From Hondaea fermentalgiana (taxonomy: Eukaryota > Sar > Bigyra > Thraustochytrida > Thraustochytriidae), in contig NPFB01000051.1 in the NCBI GenBank assembly GCA_014084085.1, positions 1,314 to 64,110 of the forward strand: a DNA stretch of 62,797 nucleotides, given 5' to 3'. The position numbers and the translations under genes were made by a program. The stretch's first letter is position 1, and each line of letters starts with the position of its first letter. Below are positions 41,701 to 46,252 of the stretch, piece by piece. Below the pieces are notes generated by a model, which worked only from the letters and a program-made list of their open reading frames with translations, was not told the origin of the DNA and made no database searches.

Positions 41701-42591
41701 GATGCTCACATTCAGGCATTCTGGACTGTGCTCGACGAGTTCTCTGACGAGCAGCGTTCCGATTACCTCAAGTTTGTCTGGGGCCGCGCGCGGCTTCCCT
41801 TGGACCGTGAATCGTGGGATCAGCCACACAAGGTCTCTTCGTTCCATTCGCCACGCTCGGCGTACGGACGCCCAGAAATGAGTCCAGATGACATGCTTCC
41901 CTATGCGCACACGTGTTACTTTACCATTGACCTCCCTGCGTACTCGAGCAAGGAAGTGATGCGCCGCAAGCTTTTGTACGCGGTTCAATGCACCGAGATT
42001 GACGGTGACCAAACCACGACGGGTCGTATGAGCATGCGACTCGGTTTCGAGATCGACGATGACGATGACGACGACGATGCCGCGGAGGACAGCTATGGCC
42101 AGGACGTGTACGACGACGTCGAAGATGCGGCTGCGGGGCACGCAGACGACGCATTGCCTCCATCGCCACCGCCGCCGCCGCCTCCTCCTCCGCCGCCAGA
42201 GACTGACTTTGCGCAGTTGGGCGTGCACGACCTCACGCCATCCCCGGACGACGGACAGTTCAGGCCGCTCCCGCTTGATACGATTGCAGAGACGTTGTCT
42301 GGCAGCGCCCGGAGGCGGGTGACACCGTTGGGAGGCTATGATGTGGACGGTGGCCTGGGTGGCCAAGGATTAGAGGATGTGCATTCCGGGGATGCATTGC
42401 TGCTTCAGCGCCGACAACTACGACAGAGCCTGGCGCGCGCGTCAGCACAACATCCCGCGCGGCCATTCTCCCTCACTCAACTCATATCAGGTGCAGCCAA
42501 TGTGGATGATGAGGACCCTTTTGGCGAATACATTGATCCTGAGGGAGATATTCAGCGCGTGGACAGTAGCTCCAATCTGCGACGCCTGTAA
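20710..42591 (+). CDS. Giant multidomain HECT-type E3 ubiquitin ligase (~7,293 aa)
   Basis: A single open frame of 21.9 kb runs without visible introns. The frame opens at a GTG (20686); ATG 20710 is the first Met. Modules, by residue from that Met: Mib/HERC2-like (~535-590); SPRY1 (~805-960); acidic run (~998-1021); beta-rich CUB/MATH-like part (~1774-1920); armadillo-like helices in between; LamG-like (~2889-3037); SH3-like (~3071-3101); DOC/APC10-like (~3587-3730, NYWESDG...PHWVQM and GGCDSRIQQLRVL); SPRY2 (~3931-4092); Gly-rich linker (~4342-4387); two Tudor/agenet-like repeats (~4506-4559, ~4576-4630); Cys-rich module (~5796-5875); second Mib/HERC2-like (~6094-6155); SPRY3 (~6191-6374); HECT (~6740-7100). 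The catalytic cysteine is Cys7069 in LPYAHTCYFTIDLP. HECT enzymes transfer ubiquitin through this Cys. About 195 residues follow the HECT fold, including Asp- and Pro-runs. It resembles HERC1/HERC2/HECTD1-type giants but is larger. Substrate unknown. Confidence 0.93.
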   Translation: MEPTKAAKNTAVPLRKEDALQENARSSSTTSNEVALEFMRSLVEGSLPPYLDDAVLGIMDPEDWAGHTCKTHASEASFQTQGYGERQTFVSATEDPTENKENNPNGRARKGVNVPPGATEEASIQSSQTNALDVARKAALSDVLLADEAGLNSHNTIVNEIPELRLSDHARPSPANVARLLLTNAMQASLTVLKTAYASSSPTFASPSSLNPTSEEASLHGRSKREVAMYLVRSEYSAECESDAAFAENLVDLTESEDRLDELIASLQPSVSPGSHMASSEVTLSREKAMPSSAFTFMAIMEMQMSTLEHAFSTATPEAAQSLIATTCSHLMGLFAKMPLGILSEMAPWEHETFEALGETLCRLGERVDLDDAQSASSSRDAVDLFLLALSLQRGALDSVVATLRRIMFRSDDALESFDDVLNDMLRRLCAAVLYCPLDMADHRQAKAPAWLGDDTSSPRFTAHIRWKTFSSGTSADVEQRSTNKHVAADTQRSVRGYDGSASDDGGVPEAAFDNDIRPESKNCAEPDFFADHLAVGDLVRLSSSAESCEALRRGEVGRICFDDGSSKPFRVCGPRGDVGIWFAPHSLVRVSDSADVNIPHTAAGNSSVSGSADPFPAKHAQNAAAYTAPQRRRGAPMKGSFADSISVSHDGRFLYICGDSVGGIARVGAGCAGLGTSAAVAGHVYAHQPLDWSGMAQDIQVKGAQLGMITELADNRLLVLLRRRGSAWVEAQQLDATTLTPWATPSPSALRFRLTDVKEVIHEQVVGVRGAEHLRTRAVTSENAADMVRLEVSKQDGPLSAAASWVGCGSSWVAGRGCWYFEATIQRAGSISIGWATPAYFNDQADDTLGAAWTMQVSRATVTDEHGASRSWGQTCKEGDVIGCVLDSTDSAAEGKVRIMFSKNGSWLFPFGTAFVIDGPILFARPLIVLERGVYETDAPIVKGSDPSGPCVDVCFGSLKENEEEAPLGRGRLRFRPPTKTNWQPVAWSAGASLLDLRLGDDEDDEDDEEDDDDEEEEGNCNTSIYEEVDDAQHNQVPRFDGETSAAAAETRQCAYSPKTKKKNASRQTAEQKNDAKEDTRFRSPDRATPGGSVSSAVTWPQRAGGLPPLTSDGRLIYCVERAAPLLPLKCNTPRSSQQKTSVIIRAFDPAKGMALVKLWRVNVPAETVDFPNVNHLASWRIFTNGDDLVAVDASANASTDASATSDPGRQTRCGIFPLALLPSLGEKESAGDPASHFWLRKGWPGPNMAKSRALRSQASKTAAHRDGYYFSRVHGVVWVWEAAINTCQAFSIDGLPSFDRLAWQVSPVKDRLSRREMCVQALSGIARLGAPFAVRAQNKSILEAVMDDCKKANRDQDLVSAEDNLVKELVPSATEAFSIALEGKAFPQLIEMLQTFMIDFNTDDDKGAVSRAGVRACLRIVSTTSWAARGHAGEAIDTGMCEALLKVILALVQADPSFKGMSEVQELAADTLAHTLKLVLPGNTAQASFVQHELANINVAALRGKPALSRALCIVVQSLTANLMLLPFEKQLGEAASVLPRILTVVEKVSFDRLDALRAVTARSGPWPKALENDPLGHLCDAGCGLLVSILSSGLCDASTAVMPSSLVQIVDIFSVVLEKCSAILSASCEAAAHLHAAKSTNFDADVTTRFALLDKLVQHSLVGRVFPVVSGWLEFLCRSNFTRTATASALLSADHLLGSLTAFVGLVVQFSSVLASEGATTLSTMHTSSSAGAAVVNKKRNLRAEMQRRGSTIVTAAAIAAQQTSMASQKPWTYAWSKTYTKTLEYDSEGGGAGARDSFERRWEINVPGADSLYIYFDERTNMYEGVHYIRFLRIPDGGEAKDAFQGTGLEECPASMRFGEERYSGSCSLSDPASYPGIYGHPPLHIPASRCVVTFTEGSEMHWAYKFRVVARISEVRTVVVRPWIDHLAGMARDLVSAIINTMVGSNALLSAVEMHNLRWVQNPILSGGLADATTALNNTATTANAASLAAVGVSSVHSSPSARKSDLPPMAPRKSTADTNKSLPSKQIESKQASAPSEASSVTRENDTNPGTELWKRRGANGRSNAQGPTLSGPAGTTTKPSLRPRGRTQSNSRLRLYSMSDDDRTRATSMLLEMIAPEFPPPNLGGALFQCLRSQRVPLDQGFFTHRAAAALGAALIRVNGLEREALRLAKGKLSAPPQGTGDLPSARLLKVWSAAQYIRRWADQLVVNGQVQHHVEASLPEGSPLRARLLGKIARAGEQEDPEEPLYESICEIVAERARFLIVDVAPPTSRVFSQRSAKRDAARARWHRLRRHYCPKTQRMLQDQKRWDVLLGALRALSSLRSFVDQHRSAAQKMAIPLTRTRSSTLTRPGSQESDLGRDRVGSRDRTFSRDRSLSRDTLDAPPAPDGDGFGRIPPLRLNRAGSNHFAGAESPMNTPPHLLSARSASSSTSTTSAKSGHFNFHAPARRRERLSGGIRRGSIIEADGDVDILAQEHDQSLSESVNMFLQAAVPIDGETLRVVLASRNERALMRTAGFDFINNLTALARTELRHREGRRLFDTVLSSTARALRGMGISHHLDLDSGRRILAAARSDKKEDVAVIATEAALLMASPNLSLREAKSTATSAAFAAADKSAAEEKNAAHAQDGNVRFGTSPQDMQAFPSDMALVATTPGGPSESHFMTDLPGCSLGLREGVARSFLAFLRSVGALLHLGLRQQTSVAQALRGERKVENDVELTPWHRRNLQALLTQILGQIQQYLHVISLDYVEADFDLVAESDVVAGLRAVLFHDFKSNYDAELVRSIAGKCFELLLRRCVCETGQEAEESTRFTSGSSLQQSLLDVLVALLESSMANTSLGVGCSRVETGLPNNKRELQDEIEVDEKASGEHSCAENPANLAYVLGTEEFSFIADHVSLEARESSIRFQVCVSKPRAGDFQPGRIFSLGNPQVEVDAIGVSTSHYIAGPPSAGSSGDDMARFSHLEVGMDAEQRLTVSIGDLSGVNLCLVSDFALPDDVECEVGIIIRDHNSLELHLVSTDAKGAIARDQGNEQECIYTVEVFDDVLSEVGKLPADLRHEKLLVPDLSTGDYVRILRGPFAGHVGFVLGAKYQVACVCVNLRRLHQDADADADADEDPDLQLSFFPMAVAISALLQVPYDSRSLHRGLSASAQHVILASGVDKSNSETEKLAARILPGLGLSDEEIQQGMALLRKGSGSKASVRINTRHALAMQAPLYIGGCPDWGMGSRRHVARGVVVSNLAFANAAVDIPSSSRKIEPTSTTKISMADAHLPTAAEGGLVLSFPLSLLVDWEDVDQVADADHDDADADAAEDSVTGQGQNFADLIAALQFIDGRKEPLLDITLNEQVTVRALEVLSLAYAACASPVGRARLTAPYAVTLLLRACITDTSTLSLQIASGRVLAALLVEVPPMAASKYALPLAKEFGNWRLGREGPEGNVLVSLIMRKIGEALHVAGGRSGLQRTGFEARAMAMQLVELIHSLCSVDAWAQTVATWITGALDRYADHPSCAHSAELVEAMGALAVLGGVFESPRTGGRAVAASSNGLMSRNEVVVLGKVPQSNANASGAQTRRKPKTRRRTQRPLDITARMKIQVSTGHPTGSVGHAQYLLDASPNYWESDGYTPHWVQMVCPSGFMLHTISIFTNDAFENYSPEKIEIRLGPTPESLRTVRVLKLQQATRWVDLVHESDVRKSDRVFRLEITSNHAGGCDSRIQQLRVLARHHVTESSPTLDTFDQQFHVRPIYGSDSLNSSEEAATVAEAKAASSQDDHGSVSQSGDGTASASGGMRVPTGAFSSSSPNDDATLIHAEKLGNLEPIPLCPPTTLLSALHGDLVHALKRILASAPLNLVHADVRARAAKAVSILLDNQALVEHLGDALMEQLLQEARARTHVQEMSREPVRWALSDVIAQRLRLFPEESENVQGSASITFAAAGKQHRAVAVGMSPMVTGKHSWEVVLDEDVKDDETAMFGITTLAHLGSEFGQRDTGSAVENLLKPSTDFWLLQAYNGHRIHEGASVQWEGAQETRVHPGDVIKFFLDMDMGTLSVAVNDKPLTRVFYGIDKRATWGVYPCVAAYGNRADVKMTMQHMCTTASGPAKRGAAVPQRHIFRHGTDANLEVRAARIAELLFEGVSKVQSFSAASPASGIRSPGSSWTERMSESVGEAEEVLDVSSFDAERMLSMDRAEGFEDGDDIGESTERERSSSTRDALASSAGLQSSGLSASQQMIQKINVLYEVMDSSAAEDASQPSPLSQDSARRDSEVQMLAMAILSDPRYISSGGWLGAIGQEVFETLYDRYCRRALEKMVVDWTLCTNRSIPQYLLQGPALQRTINLAFRSSVGSGGGGGFGNGSGGGTGNAGGSGGGGSGGGGGSGGSGSSGGESYEGRAVDAIASWASGSDEARVKESLLESCITVFVAVGHQLSLGAQIHRERMRQEKAAREAEDRDAATALAQVREAREARRAAAGGSAQGGDGPRSRRDSTTSSSSGGRSVQSSTQSTNTVLQVGDVVKARFRGGANWYTGVIAAIQPDGTYKIHYDDGDKESQVPRNRIMPLSTTEDTNGSRRASGPAFALGERVEGRFRRGARWYQGRIARVYDSGHFDILYDDGDFDRRLEGSYVRHLAGSSSSGAATPAGGADSSHAGPNQEESQVPDASTTPAADDMLDEQPGQYILIADRYRGDIPQSGKADSAQVSIINSPATADGYIRTIKLRLAEPPAGGKGSWEVLVFERAGDTSTFFVVAGTASQPTCGTIHFDPNTQEIQTVPVDGKVFISQGQYLGVINRRGRLNVAYTPGKKKIEESWALKPVEVFYLMPKSVPDPFESGPHRTRLWHGRAGWCATMQVVDAPEREGRSRYLRQSAEDVFAMKTESGMRVQEALRQACWLLTVLLRENIVPAMQVLRSPSFLRALRRVCDYGIFCIDGDSGKLDEITSPIYEAWLPVVDVVSLLCSCAAATTGGGFANQSLPRTKAEALVLLQAVLETKVNEMNEARQRRLRDLVKTKALLTSSNAADATAGTTTSASMAPSSGAGTEAAGGVTPSRDNAETMSSAQPSTAQARNSGNTEAAVTRGPARGAESVWQFGVESSRAWPGDASADPTAAGGASTPATSRASSSLLVGSANYRASASRRRRMAGAELGGAPDSATGMPGSIPFIGQSPDPTLGLGLTPPRPGGRGGEGPESLLTPGAASPTEAVASVSNNEDDGGVVSGPRGADGLLRLEHDEKGTVAGIRFQRLLKCLVSVDDLSRKDGLDGESLLIDSPRRALKEDASWEDFTVQIRAQRASIPPVLSFELFNGRLCVSSIRAQPTTSEAGEEVDGAEKENIKVLSKDVAVGDELIAVEDHFLASLDPNTRCELTAIGMSGPLGVPVDADGNVQGGDPFGDASLQGQLGDTTVPVFSKPYMYNGVRFPPLDADPLSISPTKGFGAGRSLGTGLDARGSPGSPGGRVSESILAMNEICLTFRRRRGDFTLSQKRLLGKGISYHGVRESIESIVGQSAESSAIVSGSGSLDNAEWLDSLVTATELLKAFACQMLPPERFLKDQFVRWCQHVKGDRLESTHPVFRDAANFVHSPRLPFGQNKANQHSGVIPSQSKRLLSRQRTHSRVSEDDLASMDGADSRASSQRLESSMGKPPTMAASSSSLSKLAAATAAVSGAELTGAEGSGQTSRLTIPGATALMLRWDPRSCLDAGNTKAAIVVHVDGREFRGANGMPPNLSVISGSTVAISVETQGKSLMSQGTHRHSASTTSLSSVDSAGSTVRKDVAVAALRNRAGAYVWLGTRKHFRAKFYCGRSWSEIVGWTSSHGMCGPDGGSQCPDCAIFFARNMAGLPMLAGPAREAQGRRVRLKDILYCDKCSKPPVPCEDCRRFLAVMSRTNRLTSIPWRERASFASDEAYVDFLRGVIVPGMPLRIALNTSGLPPSVRPGSLVEVQVVRASGRAIVRSQGRSQASFKQDLDIPLQHLELVSVLEIGGQDLRTLGREDAGARVGAYQGGGGLRRSRNSLSRESSSLLAGLSSSLWPPDLAPSTGDADAVRASGQMLDDDDSDEEDIDGLFVTGDNSSRGGTRAGQAPFLESSDFMSPNEYARYMSRNCRVHDKVRCSQRYESVSAGDVGEVIRIDDGDDLPCQVMWEQLGTQYWLPWECLSLNLHPPSRRRGAISGREGPSGLSRRELDDRASRSHGSSHRSKVHFGAKGDEVSIGFAPQTPGAGVEVFNNNRSIARVSRSSKCGTQRLNYETDETTGCMNVCFRIDDISGKKLMIGVIAPEGFGGDRNELEAITPLSKPGAWALKRTGELFANGVRMRGETRGQKLEAGDIVTVSLDTPNSTVTFLQNGRVLGTICGLPSRVIPAVSLSTNYQRVSIQRVELGENVQLSPISNWGYKVRVTPAFDPSSIHGAHADLDASTDGAEGVDGGAGDETGPLAKGAMDEQYQAYLARQRGWTRRQDEALVAYVNTAVADSNTDLAQLLEFSWDELYSIAPLDIREVSSMSTGCDADDLPSVAETASFEASLEAGESAYEDAPPIPMAPLLRRGARLSLTDTGGALSATSLRQQALSSTLAAPSVATSSRGKRKKQSKRGEPKKRPVSTELIALVRERASVLSDLRSGASATGAESDTGSGEMVHVGDGLRLERSALHAILLDIAQRFDLVRSLNKAVHEALGLLDLSAWRDATSTAAYLSECCGILFEKFKGPLWLDAVSSTKAEDIHKFDVVLDFGKAMSKRHLADVHGRHTVFAQAFRAIHPMPAKTLRAHGKLYKCVMRGMASHDDGGPYRQSFSEYCKELQTLPGVGLLLPCSNRANEIRVNRDRWLPNPAAISPVQISMFEFLGKLMGIAIRNRELLDLRLPSLVWKPLVNQVPTVEDLRAVDILTVTNTDPRCPDPGAFLEQQPMYYTAIALDGREVELVPNGRLLQVTPENYADWAHRVLDYKVHEFDLQVEAIRRGLATIVPQRLLMLFRWEELELMVCGRPRIDIELLKRMTVYSDCAETDAHIQAFWTVLDEFSDEQRSDYLKFVWGRARLPLDRESWDQPHKVSSFHSPRSAYGRPEMSPDDMLPYAHTCYFTIDLPAYSSKEVMRRKLLYAVQCTEIDGDQTTTGRMSMRLGFEIDDDDDDDDAAEDSYGQDVYDDVEDAAAGHADDALPPSPPPPPPPPPPPETDFAQLGVHDLTPSPDDGQFRPLPLDTIAETLSGSARRRVTPLGGYDVDGGLGGQGLEDVHSGDALLLQRRQLRQSLARASAQHPARPFSLTQLISGAANVDDEDPFGEYIDPEGDIQRVDSSSNLRRL

Positions 42592-43122
42592 GAGCGCACT
42601 TTGTCTTTTTATCTAGGCCTTTCTGAATAGAAAAGAAGAAATCTCTTTGAAGAATTGTGAATCGTTCAACGCTAGGTCAAGTTGATTGGTCCCAAGCAAT
42701 ACCATTCGGCTAATCTCTTTGGAATCGATTAAGTCGCAAGGCTCTGTATGCTCGCATCTGCGATCTGTGCGACGAAAAACCCTGGATTTTCAAGGTTTCC
42801 AAAAAATTAAACATCGACGTTGCAAATTTGGCAAAAAAAAAATGGGCTGTCATGTATTGTTTTCTCAGGTGGTGGCGGCACAGTAGTTTAAGAGCGACTC
42901 AAGTCCTTGATGCGTGGCAGGTGTCTCTTTCTCTCTTTTTTGGTTTGGTCAGGACTTTCTTCTTTCGATGCTATATCAAGCCCTTGGTAGGTGAGTCGCG
43001 CGCCACGTAGAGAGAGAATGCAGTCGCTGGATATAAATCCTTGTGGTTGACCACCATTTTCGTGGGAGCCAAGTCGAGAATATTTCACTCCGCATTTCAA
43101 TGACAAGGCATGCCGCCTAGGC
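42592..43122. other. Convergent intergenic region, HECT / GT90
   Basis: These 530 bp between two convergent 3' ends are AT-richer than the flanking genes and contain A-runs (42831-42842). It probably holds both polyadenylation regions. No gene seen. Confidence 0.55.
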
Positions 43123-44727
43123 TTAAGTTCGCTTGAGGGCCTGAAATTCTGCAATATCCTCGAAAGTGGCGGGGTCAAGCCCTGCTTCCTGAAGCGCAAT
43201 AGGTGTAGGTACCGTGGCTTGGTATAGCGCCATGGACGCTAATAGCCTCGAGAGGTAGCAATATGTAGCTTCAGGGCGCAGTCTTGTTGCGAAAAGATTG
43301 TATGCGCGCTCCCCTAATGCGCGGGCAAACTCGTTTCCGGCAGGAGTAAAAAGCCAGTCACGTGTCGCCTTGAGGTTACTCAAATCAGCATCTATCGGAA
43401 TGTAATGCTGCCAAGGGCGCAGGTGCGTATAGTAAAATTCGCGGTATCGAAAGAGAGAGTCAATCCAGAGAATAGCTGACTTTGTGGTGAGTTTTTGCGC
43501 TACGCCCCAGCTGGCTGTATGGCCATCGCAGTTCAGAAGATACTTGTAGTTGGCGAACTCGCGACTTCTCACAGAAGGCTTCTTGTGCGCAGAGAAGAAT
43601 GTGTTGTACCCCGGGACAGAGTTTGGGGGGTGTGATCCAACAAAGCCAACGTCAAAGCCATCTTCGTTGAAGAAATTGCGAATCAAGGCCGGGCGCGGCA
43701 AATAGGCGAATACGTGCTTGTCGAGGGGCACCCCCGTGGAGCTCCCGCGCCAAAATATCGTGTTCTCTCTCTGGTCCCAGCTGCGGCCTTGAAAGGACGG
43801 GGCGAGGTCCATGATCCTACAGACTCGAAGCTTGCCAAAGATATCAGTTGCATCCCCTATGTTACAATGTGTAGTTGCGCGAAGAAAAGCGTTGGTGGGA
43901 AGAAGTATGGCAGGATGACCGGGACTTCCTACATATCGCGCTACTCCAGGCAGAGGTTGCAGCCACGCCGGGACCGCGGATCGTTGGTCGGGAGCTGCCC
44001 AGTCTCGTGTGTCGAGTGCAAAAATCACGTCTGGGACCTCACTGATGCATGCTAGCGCAGAAAGAAGCGCCTTGGTTGTCCCAAAAAGAGCGCTGCTGGG
44101 AACGTGGTCCATCCCGCCGCAGGTCTTGAACTTTGGGACTCCCTGGTAAATCCAGATGAGAGCAGTGACGACGCCATCTTTGCATAGATCGTTCATGTAC
44201 GCTAGCGAGAAGGTGCTGGCGCTCATGGTGCGAAAGGCATTTTCAAGCTCGGGCTCTTCCGCATCGCACTGTAAGGCGCACATGAGTTTCTCAAAGGAGA
44301 CTCTCGCGCTGCAATGCTGATCGAACGCACCCTTGCGTAAGATGTCAGCGAGGGGCTCCTTCATCGGCGACTGATTAGGCTGGCATGTCTGAAGGCTGGC
44401 GTCGATGCTAACGCTTGCAGCGGTGCGCTGGGGCATGCGCTGGGGTCGAAATCTTGCCGCTTCCACCCCGACACCTGCAGCGGGTTGCAAGGGTAGCCCA
44501 AGCCGTTCGCCCGAAGCCTGGGCTCCGCGCGTCACGCGGAGCGCCGTGGCGGTTCCGGCTCGCTGGGCCTCGTCGTCTTCGCCGGTAACGGCGTCGATCC
44601 TGCGCCCGATGCCGCCCAGGACGACGAGCTGCAGCGCGACGACCACGCACACGAGCACGGAGAGCGCGGCCAGGACCCTGCGCGTCTCGCAGCGCGCCTC
44701 CCTCGCCGACGCCCGCGAGCCGCGCAT
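43123..44727 (-). CDS. GT90 (CAP10-like) glycosyltransferase, type II membrane protein
   Basis: The 534-residue protein has a short basic cytosolic tail, a signal-anchor TM at ~18-40, an Ala/Arg-rich stem, and a lumenal domain. The part from ~240 to ~500 shows GT90 features: a DLAPSFQGRSWDQREN..FWRGSSTG block, KYLLNCDGHTASWGVAQKL followed by a segment ending FYYTHLRPWQHYIPID, and a C-terminal helix with FA..L..EATYCYLSRLL. GT90 members include cryptococcal Cap10/Cas xylosyltransferases and animal POGLUT/Rumi, which use UDP-sugars in the secretory pathway. A Golgi or ER role in glycoprotein or polysaccharide synthesis is expected; donor and acceptor cannot be read from sequence. ATG 44727 is the first Met in a frame with a good anchor. 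It is divergent from the NACHT gene. Confidence 0.9.
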   Translation of the reverse strand: MRGSRASAREARCETRRVLAALSVLVCVVVALQLVVLGGIGRRIDAVTGEDDEAQRAGTATALRVTRGAQASGERLGLPLQPAAGVGVEAARFRPQRMPQRTAASVSIDASLQTCQPNQSPMKEPLADILRKGAFDQHCSARVSFEKLMCALQCDAEEPELENAFRTMSASTFSLAYMNDLCKDGVVTALIWIYQGVPKFKTCGGMDHVPSSALFGTTKALLSALACISEVPDVIFALDTRDWAAPDQRSAVPAWLQPLPGVARYVGSPGHPAILLPTNAFLRATTHCNIGDATDIFGKLRVCRIMDLAPSFQGRSWDQRENTIFWRGSSTGVPLDKHVFAYLPRPALIRNFFNEDGFDVGFVGSHPPNSVPGYNTFFSAHKKPSVRSREFANYKYLLNCDGHTASWGVAQKLTTKSAILWIDSLFRYREFYYTHLRPWQHYIPIDADLSNLKATRDWLFTPAGNEFARALGERAYNLFATRLRPEATYCYLSRLLASMALYQATVPTPIALQEAGLDPATFEDIAEFQALKRT

Positions 44728-45019
44728 GGCGCTCTCGCGCGAGGTATCCTGGTCTGCGTCCGGCGGTTTGTCTGCCTCGGCTGCGAGGACCTCGGGCTCC
44801 CCGCGCGGCTCAGCTCGAGCCGCTCGAGCACGCGGAGATGGCGGGGCTCATCGTCGGGCTGGAGGGCGCCGAGGGCCGTCTTCGCGCGGAGCGAGTAAGA
44901 TCGGCAAGACAAGAGCGATCTTCTGCAGCTGCAGCCGGCGCTGGCTCGGGCTGGGAACCGAGGGCGGATTGGGTGATGGATCCGAGATCGAGCGGCGAGG
45001 TCGTTTCGGCTCGTGCCAT

Positions 45020-45060
45020 GAGATGCGATGCGATGCGATGCGACGGGATGTGATGCGATG
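45020..45060. repeat. GATGC pentanucleotide repeat
   Basis: Copies of GATGC with a few substitutions. It is the reverse-complement class of the CATCG array at the left edge of the window. Confidence 0.85.
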
Positions 45061-46014
45061 TCAGGTCGCGCGGTGTGTTTCATGCCATGTCAGCACCCGC
45101 GAGGCGGGGCGTCGAACGGCGTGGGGTGGGAACGTCGACGGGCGAGTGCGTCCGAGCGATACCTTCACGCAGGGCCTTCAAGGCAACAGCGAGCGAGAAC
45201 TTGACGAAGACGCGACGCTCGTTCGCGGCCACCGTGAAGGCCGTGGCCTCGGCAGCGCTGCAGCGAAACAAGGTGGCCGGCGCGGCGCGGTGCTATGATG
45301 GTCTCGCGAAGCGTACCCGGCTTCGCGCTGGTCTCGAGCTGGAGCTGGAGCTGGACCAAGACCAAGGGAGGCGAGAGATGTGATGTGCCATGGCGCGGCG
45401 TCCCAAACCCGAGGACACGCTCGAGGCCGCGCGCGCGAGGGGCCTGAGCGGGCAGGCGGACGAGCGGGCTCGGTGCGAGCGGCGCGGGAAAGAAGCGTAG
45501 CCTCGGGCGCGGGAGAGAAGCGCGCGCTCGATTCCCGACCGGGGCGACGCTGGCTTGGGGAACGCAAGATGCGGTTCACGCGGAAGATGTTGTGAGTGAT
45601 CAATCAATCAATCTTTGGCCAATCGATCAACCGCTCGCCCGAGCGAGTACGCGGACGAAGGCCTCGAGCGGCGACAAGGCCGGCTGCGCGTGCGAGCGAG
45701 CGTGCGTGCGTGCGTGGGTGAAGCCCGCTCGCGGCGTCTGCGGAGCCTGTGTCGAAGACGGCGAGGAGCCGAGGAGGCGGGGCGGGTCATTCACGTACTC
45801 GATCTCGCACACCGCGCTGACGTGATACACAGTGACACACGCGCGCACACATGACTAACTAACGCCGCCAACTGACGGACGAGAGAGAGAGAGAGAGCAA
45901 GCGAGGGGTCCACGCCGCGGCGCGAGCGAGAGCGAGAGCGACGCGCAGAACGAGAACTCGGGCGAAGACCGCGCGGACAGCGACGGCACGCCTGCACGAG
46001 GCCGGCGCGGGCGC

Positions 46015-46037
46015 GCAGAGCAGAGCAGAGCAGAGCG
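46015..46037. repeat. CAGAG pentanucleotide microsatellite
   Basis: Four copies of CAGAG, about 215 bp before the NACHT-WD40 start codon. Confidence 0.85.
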
Positions 46038-46252
46038 GCAACGCGGGAGCTGAGCGGGCTGTGCTTGGCTGGGCTGATCTGGGCGCGCGCTTCGCTTGCT
46101 TGTGTGTTGCTCTGGTTGTGCGTAGGAGACGTACGCGCTGCTGCTGCACGCGCTGCTGCTGCACGCGCTGCACGTGCAGCTGCAGCAGAGGCAGGGGCGG
46201 CGGAGCGGGCCGGAGGCGGCGAGGGCGCGCGCGGGAGAGAGCGGGGAGGAGG

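Larger units (their letters stand above)
44728..46252. other. Divergent promoter region, GT90 / NACHT-WD40
   Basis: This 1.5-kb G+C-rich region contains a GATGC array (45020-45060), a GA run (45884-45898), the CAGAG array (46015-46037) and CTGCTGCACGCG copies (46137-46170). Open frames on both strands are Arg/Ala/Ser low complexity and are not supported. Confidence 0.55.

Noticed and set aside
46061..46252. Cys/Arg-rich N-terminal extension of the NACHT-WD40 protein
   Set aside because: The frame opens at GTG and runs through CTGCTGCACGCG repeats; the first ATG is at 46253.
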